Notes: generated by a model from the letters alone, not told the origin. DNA of 36,908 bases from Chlorobium sp. (GCA_028277225.1 JANQHB010000002.1:1-36908); one strand, 5' to 3'. Counted from the stretch's first letter, positions 20,545 through 29,713 are shown. Numbers and translations are program-made.

Positions 20545-20918
20545 TATACCTGCTCCAGGTTAAGCGTAACGCCTTGATAATAAAAGTTATCAGATTGGGG
20601 AATCAATGGACCATAATTTAGTGGTCCAAGTTCGACATTAAAAGATTGAGCAACGCCATTTTCATCTGTGTAAGTAAACTCGGGAAAAACTGCTGTAGAA
20701 ACCTGTGTCTCTAAAATATTATCAAGCAAAATCTTTGTTGCTGAAGATACGGTCTGATATGTAATAGCAAAAGAAAGCTTTCTGGCCACATAGTCAGCAT
20801 GTAGGGTGCCATCCGCTGAGCGGCCGCGTTGAGAACTAATAATATTGCCAAAGCCAGGCATAGACCGACTTTCAGAAGGAAGTGTAACACCTCCTAATGT
20901 AATTGTTTGTACTATCAT
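20544..20918 (-). CDS. Distal tail-like protein
   Basis: This 124-aa beta-rich protein opens with LGGVTLPSESRSMPGFGNII and has LSFAITYQTVSS in the middle. Position between tape measure and tail-tip protein is that of a distal tail (Dit-like) protein, though it is short. The ATG overlaps the tape-measure stop (ATGA). The family itself is not recognised with certainty. Confidence 0.6.
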   Translation of the reverse strand: MIVQTITLGGVTLPSESRSMPGFGNIISSQRGRSADGTLHADYVARKLSFAITYQTVSSATKILLDNILETQVSTAVFPEFTYTDENGVAQSFNVELGPLNYGPLIPQSDNFYYQGVTLNLEQV

Positions 20919-23515
20919 CCACGACCACCTAATGTAATCCCCCGTCGCTGAGCTTCGGCTTCCAAGGCCGGAAACAGTGTTTGTGCGGCCTGGCGTATTT
21001 CAGACTGATTACCCAGAGCAAATAAAGAGTTGACTTGTACACTCTGATTATTGTTTATCGTTTGTTGTGTATTGATGCGCCTGGCAATCGCATCCGCGAA
21101 CGGGTCAATAGCCGGGCTTGATAAGGGCAATGCCAACTCTGGCACGCCGGCTTCGGCCATTTGAAATAATCGATTACCTCTGTTTGGCTGTACAACACCG
21201 CCATCTTGGAGTGCCTCGACAATCCCTGCAGTAGTAAACGCTAACGCTGCTGCTGCAGTATAGCCGGCGCCTGCAATAGGATTAAACGTCAATCCAGGAA
21301 CAAATGCCGCAGCCGCTTGCACAACTGCCTGCTGACCCAATCCCCGGATTACAGCAGCAATGGCACTTTTTGCCGCATCTTCAAAAGCTTCCCAACTATC
21401 GCTCTCATCAACCAAGGTTCTGCCGAGGGTTTCCAGCGTGTTTGTCAGGTTGTTTTGTATGATCCCAATAAATTCGTTGGTTTCCTGCCGTGCGGCGTTT
21501 GCAACATCGATGTATTCGCCATAGTCGGCTATTACTTGCTGTATCGCTTCCGATTGGGGATCGTATCCTTGCTCTATCAAATTGTCGATGGCGCCCTGCA
21601 CGGCGTCAGCTCTGCGTGCTGCAATATCGTACTCAATATTAGCATCCCGGTATGCTTCTGAGGTCCTCTCGATTACATCAAGCTGTTCCTCCAAACTCAG
21701 GGTTGCATTGTCTGTGTTAGTGATATACTGGCCATACTGATCGATCAGCTCCTGCACAGCCTGACTTTGTAGAGAGTGTCCCTCCTCTATCAGTTGATTT
21801 ATGGCGTCTTGTACAATTGCGGATCTCTCCGTTGCAGCATCATATTGTATGTTTAGATCTCTGTACACTTCTTCAGCACGATTGACGGCTTGAATCTGGT
21901 CTTCTACTATTTGTATTAATGATACTGACTCTTCTTCAAAGTTTCCGAACTCAGTTATTAAAGCCTGTATGGCTCCCCCTTCGGCCCGGAATCCCTGCTC
22001 GATTAGAGTATCGATAGCGCCCTGTAATGCATTTGATCGCTCAGCAACGGTATCATATTCTTCTCCGATTTGTTCGTATGCCCGTGCTGTTTCTCTTATT
22101 GTCGCGTTTTGCTGTATCAGCTCTTCCCTTACAGCGATATATAGCTTCTGAGCATCAGTTAATCCTTGATTGGCATCCTGTTGCTCTTGAGCCGTTTGTC
22201 TGATGCGTTCTTGTAATTCTCGTAGCTCATCACTTTCTGCTTGGATTGCTAATATTTCATCGTCAGTAACATTAAGAGCTCGTAAATACTCTTCTGTTAA
22301 TGAATTCTGCGCCTCAAGAAGATTCAAAACTTCTATTCTGTTAACATCATATCGGTCAGTAACTCTATCAAGAGCATTTCCATAACTTTCAATCGTTCCT
22401 CTTCCACTAATAAAATCGTTAAACAATTCCATTAATTCAAAAGCTGCGTCATTTGTCCTTCTGCCCACAGTAGCCGTTGCATTGGCAGCTTCTCGTGCCC
22501 TACGACGTAATACAACCAATGCAGTCGCCGCGGCACCCAACCCGGCAACCAAGGCAACAATCGGGTTTGCTGCCAAAAAGCTTATCGCCCTTCCCAATCC
22601 TTGGACTGCGGTTCTGGCAAGTCCTATGCCTCTGGTAAGTCCTCCGATTACTCGCAACGCCGGTCCAATAGCCGCGGCTATAATTCCCAGAGTTACAATC
22701 GTCTGTCGGGTGTTTTCGTCTAACTCTCCAAATGATGTTACCGCTCGATCAGCAACATCGAGAAGGTTCTGAACTATGGGAACAAGAGTCTGGCCTAATT
22801 CTGCTGCCAAATCCGTTACTTCGGCGCGTAGTATTCTGGTTCGGTTAGCCAAACTATCAGACGTATTGGCAAAGTCACCCGCGACATCTTCCGAATCACC
22901 TAGGATAATGTTATATCGAGCTTGAACTTTAATATTCTCGGTAATTTGGTCGGCAGTATCAACAAGTCCAGAGGCCAACGCTTCTGCTACAACAGCAGCA
23001 TCAGAAATGTTTATGGCAAAACGTCGTGCCGGTTCTGTTTCTCCTCTTAACCCTGCGTTTAGAGCGGTTAATGCATCGCTAACGTCGGTATTAAAAACAG
23101 AGGCAAGATCGGCAGCTCTTTGGGTTAGATTTATAGTACTATCTGCGACAGTATCAATATCCTGTCCCGACTGTTTAAGCAGGGCGCCCGTCACTGTTAC
23201 CAATTCGTTAAAAGCAGATTCGGAAAGGCCTACAGATTCTGAAGCGGTTTCTCCAAAATCAAATATTGTTTGCGCGGCATCACCAAAAACTACGTTTACG
23301 GCATTGGCAGACTCTTCCAGGTCTGACGTTGCTTTCACGGCTGCAGCGGCTAGCAATCCTAAGGGAAGGGTGACGGACCTGGTTACGGTTTGGCCGGCCT
23401 GAGTAGCCGACCGGGAAAATCTGGTTAAACGAGTTTGAGACTGATCAACGCCTTTATTAAAAGCGCTAGTGTCTAACCCAATCCTAACAAGCAGGTTGCC
23501 TAAAAAATCAGCCAT
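20915..23515 (-). CDS. Tape measure protein
   Basis: This 866-aa protein has the N-terminal signature VRIGLDTSAFNKGVDQSQTR and a TP901-type minor-tail domain (about 50-240). Two hydrophobic segments lie at about 270-340. The middle (about 460-700) carries three or four diverged repeats of 60-65 residues, each with Y-D-x-A-x-x-R-S, IDxLIEQG and a Tyr-Gly-Tyr-like end. The C-terminal region has AAAFVPGLTFNPIAGAGYTA and VPELALPLSSPAIDPFADAI, as usual. Length sets the tail length. It starts two bases after the gpGT stop. Confidence 0.92.
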   Translation of the reverse strand: MADFLGNLLVRIGLDTSAFNKGVDQSQTRLTRFSRSATQAGQTVTRSVTLPLGLLAAAAVKATSDLEESANAVNVVFGDAAQTIFDFGETASESVGLSESAFNELVTVTGALLKQSGQDIDTVADSTINLTQRAADLASVFNTDVSDALTALNAGLRGETEPARRFAINISDAAVVAEALASGLVDTADQITENIKVQARYNIILGDSEDVAGDFANTSDSLANRTRILRAEVTDLAAELGQTLVPIVQNLLDVADRAVTSFGELDENTRQTIVTLGIIAAAIGPALRVIGGLTRGIGLARTAVQGLGRAISFLAANPIVALVAGLGAAATALVVLRRRAREAANATATVGRRTNDAAFELMELFNDFISGRGTIESYGNALDRVTDRYDVNRIEVLNLLEAQNSLTEEYLRALNVTDDEILAIQAESDELRELQERIRQTAQEQQDANQGLTDAQKLYIAVREELIQQNATIRETARAYEQIGEEYDTVAERSNALQGAIDTLIEQGFRAEGGAIQALITEFGNFEEESVSLIQIVEDQIQAVNRAEEVYRDLNIQYDAATERSAIVQDAINQLIEEGHSLQSQAVQELIDQYGQYITNTDNATLSLEEQLDVIERTSEAYRDANIEYDIAARRADAVQGAIDNLIEQGYDPQSEAIQQVIADYGEYIDVANAARQETNEFIGIIQNNLTNTLETLGRTLVDESDSWEAFEDAAKSAIAAVIRGLGQQAVVQAAAAFVPGLTFNPIAGAGYTAAAALAFTTAGIVEALQDGGVVQPNRGNRLFQMAEAGVPELALPLSSPAIDPFADAIARRINTQQTINNNQSVQVNSLFALGNQSEIRQAAQTLFPALEAEAQRRGITLGGRG

Positions 23516-23517
23516 TG

Positions 23518-24134
23518 CTACATACCATATAACGCTTTAAGAGCATCACGACGCTCATGGGCTTCCTCTGGAGTAATTTGTTCTTTCTTTTTAAACCCGC
23601 GTCGCAAATGATCATACTTATAGCCAACCTCCCAAAAGTGCGAAATCTCATCCAGAGTTAAGCTGAGGATCTCTTTTTTCGTCCACCCGGTGATAACAGC
23701 AAGTTCTCCAATAATTCGGCCAATTCCTCCGGGCCGTACTTCTTCAGCAGTTCCTGCTCCACGCCCATCAGAGCTTCTCGATGTTCCCTGTCTTTTTTTT
23801 TTGGTCCCAAGATTGGCTCCAAGGCCGTTTCTACAAAATCGCTTAATTCATCATAGGATACATGCCTCAGAATCCAACGCTTAGAAATTATCCTCCGGCG
23901 CAACCATTTCCAGATAAGCCGAAAATCAAAATCAATGCGAAAAAGAATCAATACGGCGTCCAAAATCTTGTAAACACCTTCTTCGTCGGTTTTGACTTTG
24001 GATTCGATTACTGCATTGTAAACTTTGACCGCTTTTAAGGCGCGTTCTGCCGTTACTCGTGTAACATCGTATTTGCGTTTTCCGATTTGCAAAAATTTGG
24101 GATCGGGAACAAGATCAAATTCTTTATCTGCCAT
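23518..24134 (-). CDS. Tail assembly chaperone fusion gpGT (via -1 frameshift)
   Basis: The gpG frame runs to the heptamer A-AAA-AAG at 23679-23673, where a -1 shift enters a frame that encodes EILSLTLDEISHFWEVGYKY and continues to a TAG at 23520-23518. The fusion is about 205 aa. The position directly before the tape measure and the GT-type tail (W-T-K-K-E-(I)-L-x-L-T) are typical of siphophage tail chaperones, which bind the tape measure during tail assembly. Confidence 0.85.
23658..24134 (-). CDS. Tail assembly chaperone gpG-like
   Basis: This is a 158-aa protein from the ATG at 24134, 5 nt after AGGAG (a GTG two codons earlier is less likely). It has the expected helical content: an N-terminal strand pair (LQIGKRKYDVTRV), a helical core with VYKILDAVLILFRI and a C-terminal helix ending LLSPGGRKKRSSA. 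It ends 21 nt after the slippery site. Made in excess over the gpGT fusion in the lambda model. Confidence 0.82.
   Translation of the reverse strand: MADKEFDLVPDPKFLQIGKRKYDVTRVTAERALKAVKVYNAVIESKVKTDEEGVYKILDAVLILFRIDFDFRLIWKWLRRRIISKRWILRHVSYDELSDFVETALEPILGPKKKDREHREALMGVEQELLKKYGPEELAELLENLLLSPGGRKKRSSA
23673..23679 (-). promoter_or_regulatory. -1 programmed frameshift site A AAA AAG
   Basis: This is a classic bacterial slippery heptamer in the gpG frame, 12 codon-bases before the gpG stop. The -1 frame downstream is open for 51 codons and carries the conserved chaperone T domain. Confidence 0.85.
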
Positions 24135-24152
24135 TGTCACTCCTTATAAGAT

Positions 24153-24203
24153 GGCAGACCTAATGAGGAGCGAGGAGTGTACGCCCACATCACTAAGCCT
24201 GCC
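24153..24203 (-). other. mRNA stem-loop between tail tube and chaperone genes
   Basis: On the minus-strand RNA, GGCAGGCUUAGUGA (24203-24190) pairs along 14 bp with UCAUUAGGUCUGCC (24166-24153), with three G-U pairs and a 23-nt loop. On the plus strand the same positions would be A-C mismatches, so the helix exists only in the sense RNA. No T run follows. It may set the level of the chaperone relative to the tail tube or protect the tube mRNA end. Confidence 0.6.
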
Positions 24204-24211
24204 CCGATAAA

Positions 24212-25102
24212 CTAAACTGTTACGCTACTCTGCAACTCGATAAACCGGGTAAGATTAAACAACTGATCTCCCACAGATCGGTTGGGATCCAACTCTGCAA
24301 GCATATCAATTGGAGTCAAAACTACCGGGTTCGTGTCGTCTTTGGACGGAAAAGTCTGAGCAATGCCTACATTGACTTTGCAGTAGTAGAAGTCGTATCG
24401 AGTGGTGCGGTAGATTGCATCACCCAAATTGATTCCCGCATTGGCCGCGGCGTCGGCAGCATCGGCAGTAGCAACCAAACGGTTATACAGCCGAATCCAA
24501 ACTTTTTCTGCGATAGTTTTACCACCCGAAGTCAGGCTTTCCGATGCGGGGGGAGTGTAATCACTGTTTATAGTCAGGTTCTGAGATTCGGTGGTAAAGT
24601 TGGTTCCATCCTTGGGAACCAAATACCAGAACCCACCAATCTTTGTGGTAGTCCAATCGTTGGCTGCACCGGCGCCATCTACCGACCCTGTAACACTATT
24701 GATGGTAGGCGACGCGCCGCTTGCGTTCTGACCTGTCAAAAAAATAGGCTGATCAAACGCCCAGTTTCCACTGTTGACAACTTGATTAAAGTTGGTTACC
24801 GGAGAAGAGGCGACAGAAGACAAAACGTCAATCCCCCCCCTCAATGCATTGAGAGCAGCAAGCTGTATCTCCCAAAGGTTGCCGGTTATGTTTGCGCTCT
24901 GGGTAGCAATACCATCCAAAGCATCCGGGGTAGGTCCATTATCTGGACGGGCATCAAGCGGAGTAATGTTTTCCGTATAGGCAAAGGTATCACCCACACC
25001 CAGATTAACAAAAGAACTACCGCTATCGGTAGAATACTCTATTCGAGCCGAACCGATCTGCACCGCCTTTTGATTTTGTACAGTTGTTTGATTTGTCGCC
25101 AT
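24212..25102 (-). CDS. Major tail tube protein
   Basis: This 296-aa beta-rich protein is Thr/Ser/Asn-rich, with GSARIEYSTDSGSSFVNLGV, TENITPLDARPDNGPTP and DFYYCKVNVGIAQTF. The position directly before gpG/gpGT and after the tail terminator fits the tail tube. Strong AGGAGG ribosome site. The SVGDQLFNLTRF ending is helical. The family is inferred mainly from gene order. Confidence 0.75.
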   Translation of the reverse strand: MATNQTTVQNQKAVQIGSARIEYSTDSGSSFVNLGVGDTFAYTENITPLDARPDNGPTPDALDGIATQSANITGNLWEIQLAALNALRGGIDVLSSVASSPVTNFNQVVNSGNWAFDQPIFLTGQNASGASPTINSVTGSVDGAGAANDWTTTKIGGFWYLVPKDGTNFTTESQNLTINSDYTPPASESLTSGGKTIAEKVWIRLYNRLVATADAADAAANAGINLGDAIYRTTRYDFYYCKVNVGIAQTFPSKDDTNPVVLTPIDMLAELDPNRSVGDQLFNLTRFIELQSSVTV

Positions 25103-25103
25103 A

Positions 25104-25520
25104 TTAACCTCCTACGGCAGTAACCCGCAATTCAACGGGTGTATTTGTCGCTCCTGTTTCCGGCCTTGATGTTAAGATTCTCGCCGTTGTTGCCGCCGGA
25201 ATTTTTTTACCACTATATGAAACTACATGCTGGGATCCATCTAATGCCAGCACAAGTTTAGCCGCTATCCCCATTGATTCAAATTCCTCTTTTGCCCAGA
25301 CATTGACGGTAAAAAATGCATCACCGTATGCACGGTACTGATTTCCATAGCCTGCGCCTCTATAGCTGACCACCGGTAACGGACCCGATGTAATCGCTTC
25401 TGGTGGTAGCGTCCCCTGCTTGATTATTGGCGACCCATTATCATAGGTAGCCAAATCTGCACCAACGGTATCGGAAATAAGCTGAAAAGCTGCTTCAGAA
25501 AACTCGCTTAACTGATCCAT
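25104..25520 (-). CDS. Tail terminator / completion-like protein
   Basis: This 138-aa alpha-beta protein has an N-terminal helix (LSEFSEAAFQLISDTVG), a middle with GNQYRAYGDAFFTVNVWAK, and a closing PVELRVTAVGG strand. It corresponds by position and layout to gp17-like tail-completion proteins, between the gp10-like protein and the tail tube. Overlaps the previous gene by 13 nt. Confidence 0.65.
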   Translation of the reverse strand: MDQLSEFSEAAFQLISDTVGADLATYDNGSPIIKQGTLPPEAITSGPLPVVSYRGAGYGNQYRAYGDAFFTVNVWAKEEFESMGIAAKLVLALDGSQHVVSYSGKKIPAATTARILTSRPETGATNTPVELRVTAVGG

Positions 25521-25912
25521 TTTATCGATCCTATTTCTTCAGCAAAAAATCTCTGAATATCAGGCAAACTATCTCTAAACGCCGGCAACAAAAATGGCTG
25601 TGCAACCTGGTAAATTGTTCCAAACTCAACAGCAGGCGCGTAAACCAATATCGTTCCTATGATGGCCTCGCCTTCTTTTGCTGTTATGATTTCGCCAGGT
25701 TGCAATGTAAATTCGTCTCCTAATTGTATTCCTTCTGGAAAAACTTCCGATTCGCCACTAATTACGTATGTAATTGAGTTGCGCAAGTTGCCTGTATCTA
25801 CTGGCGCCAATACAGCGGCTCTACCCTCTACGGTAATTGCCCCTTTTAGTAATGCTCGGTAAACCGAGTCGGCAACATCGCGTTTAATTTGTTCGCCGTT
25901 CCAATCAAGCAC
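25508..25912 (-). CDS. HK97-gp10-like head-tail/tail component
   Basis: This 134-aa protein carries the family marks VLAPVDTGNLRNSI (about 54-67), YAPAVEFGT (about 104-112) and AQPFLLPAFRDS near the C-terminus, in the order seen in HK97 gp10-type proteins. It acts in the neck region, where head and tail join. Overlaps its upstream neighbour by 8 nt. Confidence 0.85.
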   Translation of the reverse strand: MLDWNGEQIKRDVADSVYRALLKGAITVEGRAAVLAPVDTGNLRNSITYVISGESEVFPEGIQLGDEFTLQPGEIITAKEGEAIIGTILVYAPAVEFGTIYQVAQPFLLPAFRDSLPDIQRFFAEEIGSIKWIS

Positions 25913-26255
25913 GCTTCACCGCCAGGTATTCGCCGACATCGCCGGTTCCCAGTATATCCGGGGATCCCGGCAACAGTGCATATTCAACTCCATCAACAAC
26001 AGCCCATGATCCTTGATCTATCGATTGTGTGATAAGCTCGGGGAAAATCATCACATAATGAGTTGCAGGATTGCCCAGAGTGTCGTAAACGATGGCTTCA
26101 CTACCGGACAAAAGATCAAATACGCCTCTGTCGTTGTAGCATTCCACATCAGGACCATAAATAGGACCACCAGGACCGTTTCCGGTAACGGGGCCTTTTT
26201 TCATAATCTGTATAGTGGCGATTATAAACTCTGGACAATCATGCAATAATCCCAT
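25905..26255 (-). CDS. Head-closure (stopper)-like protein
   Basis: This 116-aa beta-rich protein with GPIYGPDVECYNDRGVFDL and DGVEYALLPGSPDI fits a small neck beta-barrel (gp16-like stopper). The assignment is by position between the connector and gp10-like genes. The ATG shares bases with the previous TGA (TGATG). Confidence 0.6.
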   Translation of the reverse strand: MGLLHDCPEFIIATIQIMKKGPVTGNGPGGPIYGPDVECYNDRGVFDLLSGSEAIVYDTLGNPATHYVMIFPELITQSIDQGSWAVVDGVEYALLPGSPDILGTGDVGEYLAVKRA

Positions 26256-26905
26256 CAGTGCCCTCTATGATAGGCCGGTAAAGCCTTCACAAACCAGGCA
26301 TCCATGCCTTCAATTCCATCAATTCTTTCTGTGTTTGCGCCATAGCTAACAGCGCCGCGGCCAATGCGTTTTGATGTTGCAGGATTTCCTGGAGTTATAC
26401 GATTTTCTCTGGATATAAGCCACGATATTCCTTTCGCAACTGTGTCTTGCCAGGCAATGTTAAATCCAAAAAACATTTGGGAATTGTTATTATCAGCCGT
26501 TGCGGCATTGGATAAACGAATGCACGGAATGGTGAACGTGTCCCCACTTATATCTACCGAGTAACCGTTATAGTACACCTCCTCAACGTATGTATCACTT
26601 GGGATCCCGTCGCCTTCAACAAGGGTTCCGATCTCTAAATACTCCTCCAGACAATCCGCCAAATTGCCATATTCTGGTCGCAGAGCATTGCGGCCATAAG
26701 ATATCCCTGACAAAACTGCAGAAAAAACCTCGACAATCTGAGACCCGGCCTTTGTAATTCCCCGGATTTGATCATTAAAACGATTCCGCATAATCTGTTT
26801 AACTTTTGAATCGACTATGGGGATGTATCGAGTTATTGCCGCGTCTAAATCACCGGTAGTGATTCCTAACAACTCTTTGGTTTTATCCAGGGTAATAACT
26901 GTCAT
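26255..26905 (-). CDS. Head-tail connector (adaptor)-like protein
   Basis: This is a 216-aa protein from the ATG at 26905, which overlaps the preceding stop as ATGA. The first 45 residues (LDKTKELLGITTGDLDAAIT and RYIPIVDSKVKQIM) match the helical start of gp6/gp15-type connector proteins. An inserted beta segment (about 60-140) precedes WQDTVAKGISWLISRE and a Gly-rich end. It should bind the portal and extend the channel. Confidence 0.7.
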   Translation of the reverse strand: MTVITLDKTKELLGITTGDLDAAITRYIPIVDSKVKQIMRNRFNDQIRGITKAGSQIVEVFSAVLSGISYGRNALRPEYGNLADCLEEYLEIGTLVEGDGIPSDTYVEEVYYNGYSVDISGDTFTIPCIRLSNAATADNNNSQMFFGFNIAWQDTVAKGISWLISRENRITPGNPATSKRIGRGAVSYGANTERIDGIEGMDAWFVKALPAYHRGH

Positions 26906-28203
26906 TGGCTCCCCTTGATGATTGCGCATTGCGTAATCTCCGTGGTTGCTCCTACAACCGAGATTACACGGGTGGTTGGATTAAACGATAAATCCCTGTC
27001 CCCTGCAAACCGAATTACATGGTCAGTGATGTCTGACCGTTTAAACGTAGCCAGAGACATATACCTTGATCTAACCTCATCAATGCCAACCCCACCACCG
27101 TCTGTTATCTGCATTTCCAAAAATATTGCATCAAAGGTGGTCCAATCAGGATCTGAAGGTAAAGTCACGCTTGATACGGGGGTGGCAACGGTGTCATAAA
27201 CAACATGTCTTTGAAATTGTGCAATCTGTTGCCCGTTTATCTGCGAACCAAGTGGAATCTCAACTTTTGTGGTGAGTACAATTTCTTTGCTGTCCGATCC
27301 CTCTATAAGTCTGGCAAAACCAAAATTCCATTTATCGGCAACATGGTTTCTGAGCAATTGCTCTAAGTTGGCATGAGTAATGTATCCAGGGGAATTGATA
27401 GCGGAAAACCGGAGCACTTGGCCTCTCTGAACACTACTACGAGAAAAACCTAAGTCGTCACCGTTTATAGAAACATCGGGAGTAAAATTAATGTTATTGG
27501 CTTGATGGTAATCAGTTCCATCATAAAAGGCGGCCACAATCTCCCAGTCTCCAGCGGACCCAATTATAGGTACCATTTCAAAAATTAAATAATTGATGCC
27601 GGATCCCAGACTATAACTACCTATGCCGCCACCTAATATTGACCAGTTATTAACTCCCGATCCCACCGTTGTGTTAAACTCAATTTGATTTGATGTATTT
27701 ACGCGCATAAGGGTGTTTCCCACACCCAACTCGATCATTGCTCCTGTACCGCTTTCTGCATCATTCCGTTGCAACTGCACAAAAACAACCTTTCTGATGG
27801 TGTCGGCGCCAAATCCGTCAATAGTAAATGCCGCCAAATTAACACTAACTGTCAAGCTACCATCAGCATACCGGTTTTCATTGATGGTAGTACTTTCAGC
27901 CATATCTCGCCAGTCAATGCCATTGGAGTAACCATCGGAGTAAATAATTCTATCCGCGACATGAATGTTTCGAGCCGTTGCCCCAGAAAACAAAACGCTA
28001 GCCAAGGCAAACCAAACCTCCTGATGAGAGTCTGACAGATCAAAACTTCCTATTTGACTGCCGCCCTGTAAGATAGCAACCATGTTTCCGTTTTGTGTAA
28101 GTGTTATATTTTTACCGGTTAATTGTGTGGCGAGATTTGCAACCATAGCGATTGGAAAATTGCTATTACCTAAAAACTCTTGGTTACCTAAACTTATAGC
28201 CAT
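26902..28203 (-). CDS. Large virion protein, probable head fibre or decoration
   Basis: This 433-aa all-beta protein is rich in Asn, Gly, Ser and Ile, with repeated long strands and no catalytic motif. It is encoded among head genes, between the collagen-like protein and the connector, so an external head or neck structure is more likely than a tail fibre. Ends with SVVGATTEITQCAIIKG. Family not recognised. Confidence 0.6.
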   Translation of the reverse strand: MAISLGNQEFLGNSNFPIAMVANLATQLTGKNITLTQNGNMVAILQGGSQIGSFDLSDSHQEVWFALASVLFSGATARNIHVADRIIYSDGYSNGIDWRDMAESTTINENRYADGSLTVSVNLAAFTIDGFGADTIRKVVFVQLQRNDAESGTGAMIELGVGNTLMRVNTSNQIEFNTTVGSGVNNWSILGGGIGSYSLGSGINYLIFEMVPIIGSAGDWEIVAAFYDGTDYHQANNINFTPDVSINGDDLGFSRSSVQRGQVLRFSAINSPGYITHANLEQLLRNHVADKWNFGFARLIEGSDSKEIVLTTKVEIPLGSQINGQQIAQFQRHVVYDTVATPVSSVTLPSDPDWTTFDAIFLEMQITDGGGVGIDEVRSRYMSLATFKRSDITDHVIRFAGDRDLSFNPTTRVISVVGATTEITQCAIIKGSQ

Positions 28204-28205
28204 GA

Positions 28206-29189
28206 TTAACCCACATAAATGCCAATTTTTTGGCCGCCTGTTAACAAATTGATATCTGCATCAATATCCAAGGCAATGTACTCATAAATACCAATTGTTT
28301 GCACCAAGCTTCGCTGAAACCGGTTTCCCAGCGGGGAGGAGGTAATATCATTGAGTACCGCGTCAGACTCCAGAATATTTACATGTATGTCTGTTACCTC
28401 TGTGGTCGAATGCCAAGCCACGATCAAATATTGCTGAGGAGAAGTCAAAAACTTACGATACGGAAGCTCCGTACCAAAATCCGGCACTGCCTCTATGATT
28501 TGCTGTGTAACTGTTGCGGTGCTCTGGCTAAAAGCTCGGTAATCGTTTGTAGGCATAACTCCCCCGGCAACCGGATACTGAAATTGAATTGTGGAATTAT
28601 CGGTTCGGGTAACGGTCACAGTTACAATGTTGTTGGCTTCCGAAGCTGTCATGTTTTGGATCCCAATCCCGTTAGTCCCATTAGTGCCGTTGGCACCAGC
28701 GTCACCCTTTTGCCCTTGCGCCCCGTTGGCGCCGGCATCACCCTTAGCCCCTGCAGTCCCGCGTACATCAACAGCATCAGCAATCAGGTCAACAAGACCC
28801 AACGCGCCAATATATTTACCGGTAGCGGGCTTGGATCCTGATCCACCGGTCCAGTCGACAACTCTCAAAACGCGGCGTTCGCCGTCAGTTTCGAGCGAAT
28901 ACGATGGTGACCACCCGTTAACCCCCGCTTCGCCTTCAAAATTTGTCGCAATCAATTGCCATTGAGGAGTTTCTGCGGATCGATAAACGTAAGCGGCCGT
29001 TAACGCACCTGCAGTACCAATTGCAACGGCTACGTCTGCACCATCCAGAGCATTCAATTCGTCGGCATTTGCTGGATTTGCATAATACGTATCGCGGGCA
29101 CCTGTAGTGGCATAAATCGCCTGGGTGCCATCTCCCCGAATAGCTATTGGGTAAGCGCCAACGCCTCTACCTCCACCTCCCCAGGGCAT
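28206..29189 (-). CDS. Collagen-like virion fibre protein
   Basis: This 327-aa protein has a Gly-rich start, an N-terminal domain up to about 130 (GSGSKPATGKYIGALGLVDL), then a Gly-x-y collagen-like run of about 10-11 triplets (GTAGAKGDAGANGAQGQKGD and so on) and a C-terminal beta domain. The collagen section should trimerise. Its place among head genes suggests a head fibre or decoration that increases virion contacts with surfaces. Confidence 0.7.
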   Translation of the reverse strand: MPWGGGGRGVGAYPIAIRGDGTQAIYATTGARDTYYANPANADELNALDGADVAVAIGTAGALTAAYVYRSAETPQWQLIATNFEGEAGVNGWSPSYSLETDGERRVLRVVDWTGGSGSKPATGKYIGALGLVDLIADAVDVRGTAGAKGDAGANGAQGQKGDAGANGTNGTNGIGIQNMTASEANNIVTVTVTRTDNSTIQFQYPVAGGVMPTNDYRAFSQSTATVTQQIIEAVPDFGTELPYRKFLTSPQQYLIVAWHSTTEVTDIHVNILESDAVLNDITSSPLGNRFQRSLVQTIGIYEYIALDIDADINLLTGGQKIGIYVG

Positions 29190-29192
29190 AGC

Positions 29193-29453
29193 TTACGCTC
29201 CCGTTTCCCCGTCAAAATCCGGGGACGTGCCAGTTATATTGATACTGACGATCTCATCGTATACTGCATTGTATGTGTTATCGACACGAAATGTGTATGA
29301 TTCACCGGCAACTGTAACTACAGTTACCGTAATCGGATTCGCTCCAATATTATTTATTGCGATCTCTTTAGAGCCGGGATTCGGTGTGTAAGGGTAAGAA
29401 GTGCTTTGATTAAACTCGCCGTTTTTGACGAATGTCTGCGCAAACAATGACAT
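29193..29453 (-). CDS. Small virion-region protein
   Basis: This 86-aa beta-rich protein (AINNIGANPITVTVVTVAGE and a closing TGTSPDF) lies between the coat-adjacent small gene and the collagen-like gene. Could be a decoration or attachment partner of the fibre. No family recognised. Confidence 0.6.
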   Translation of the reverse strand: MSLFAQTFVKNGEFNQSTSYPYTPNPGSKEIAINNIGANPITVTVVTVAGESYTFRVDNTYNAVYDEIVSINITGTSPDFDGETGA

Positions 29454-29455
29454 GG

Positions 29456-29665
29456 TTATTCCTTTACTTTCATCCCCTGAGACAGTCCAGAACCAACGTC
29501 ATGGGGCTGAAATTCCCATTCTTTTCCGTTGATGTCAACCATGGTCACGGTCTCGTTTTCTGCCTCCATGGATTCGATTATGGCGTCCAAATCGGCTACC
29601 GACTCGTTCCCAGATAGTTCAACACCCCGTTCTACCAAAAAATCAATTTTCTCGTTTTTTTTCAT
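29456..29665 (-). CDS. Small HeH/LEM-like protein
   Basis: This 69-aa protein has a first half (EKIDFLVERGVELSGNESVA, DLDAIIES) with the helix-extended loop-helix look of HeH/LEM domains found after capsid genes in many phages. The second half is acidic. Downstream of the coat gene and its 3' stem-loop. Function not established. Confidence 0.6.
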   Translation of the reverse strand: MKKNEKIDFLVERGVELSGNESVADLDAIIESMEAENETVTMVDINGKEWEFQPHDVGSGLSQGMKVKE

Positions 29666-29683
29666 GTCACCCCCTGTAAAGAT

Positions 29684-29713
29684 TCCCCATAGAGATAAAA
29701 ACCTCTATGGGGA
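29684..29713 (-). other. Stem-loop after the coat gene
   Basis: CCCCATAGAG and CTCTATGGGG (29685-29694 and 29703-29712) pair perfectly over 10 bp plus one outer T-A, with an 8-base loop. It lies 10 nt after the coat stop. No T run follows on the minus strand, so it is more likely an mRNA-stabilising or processing element, or a leaky terminator. Confidence 0.7.

Noticed and set aside
19406..23402. Several plus-strand ORFs of 60-131 aa
   Set aside because: All are shadows of the tape measure and tail-tip genes.
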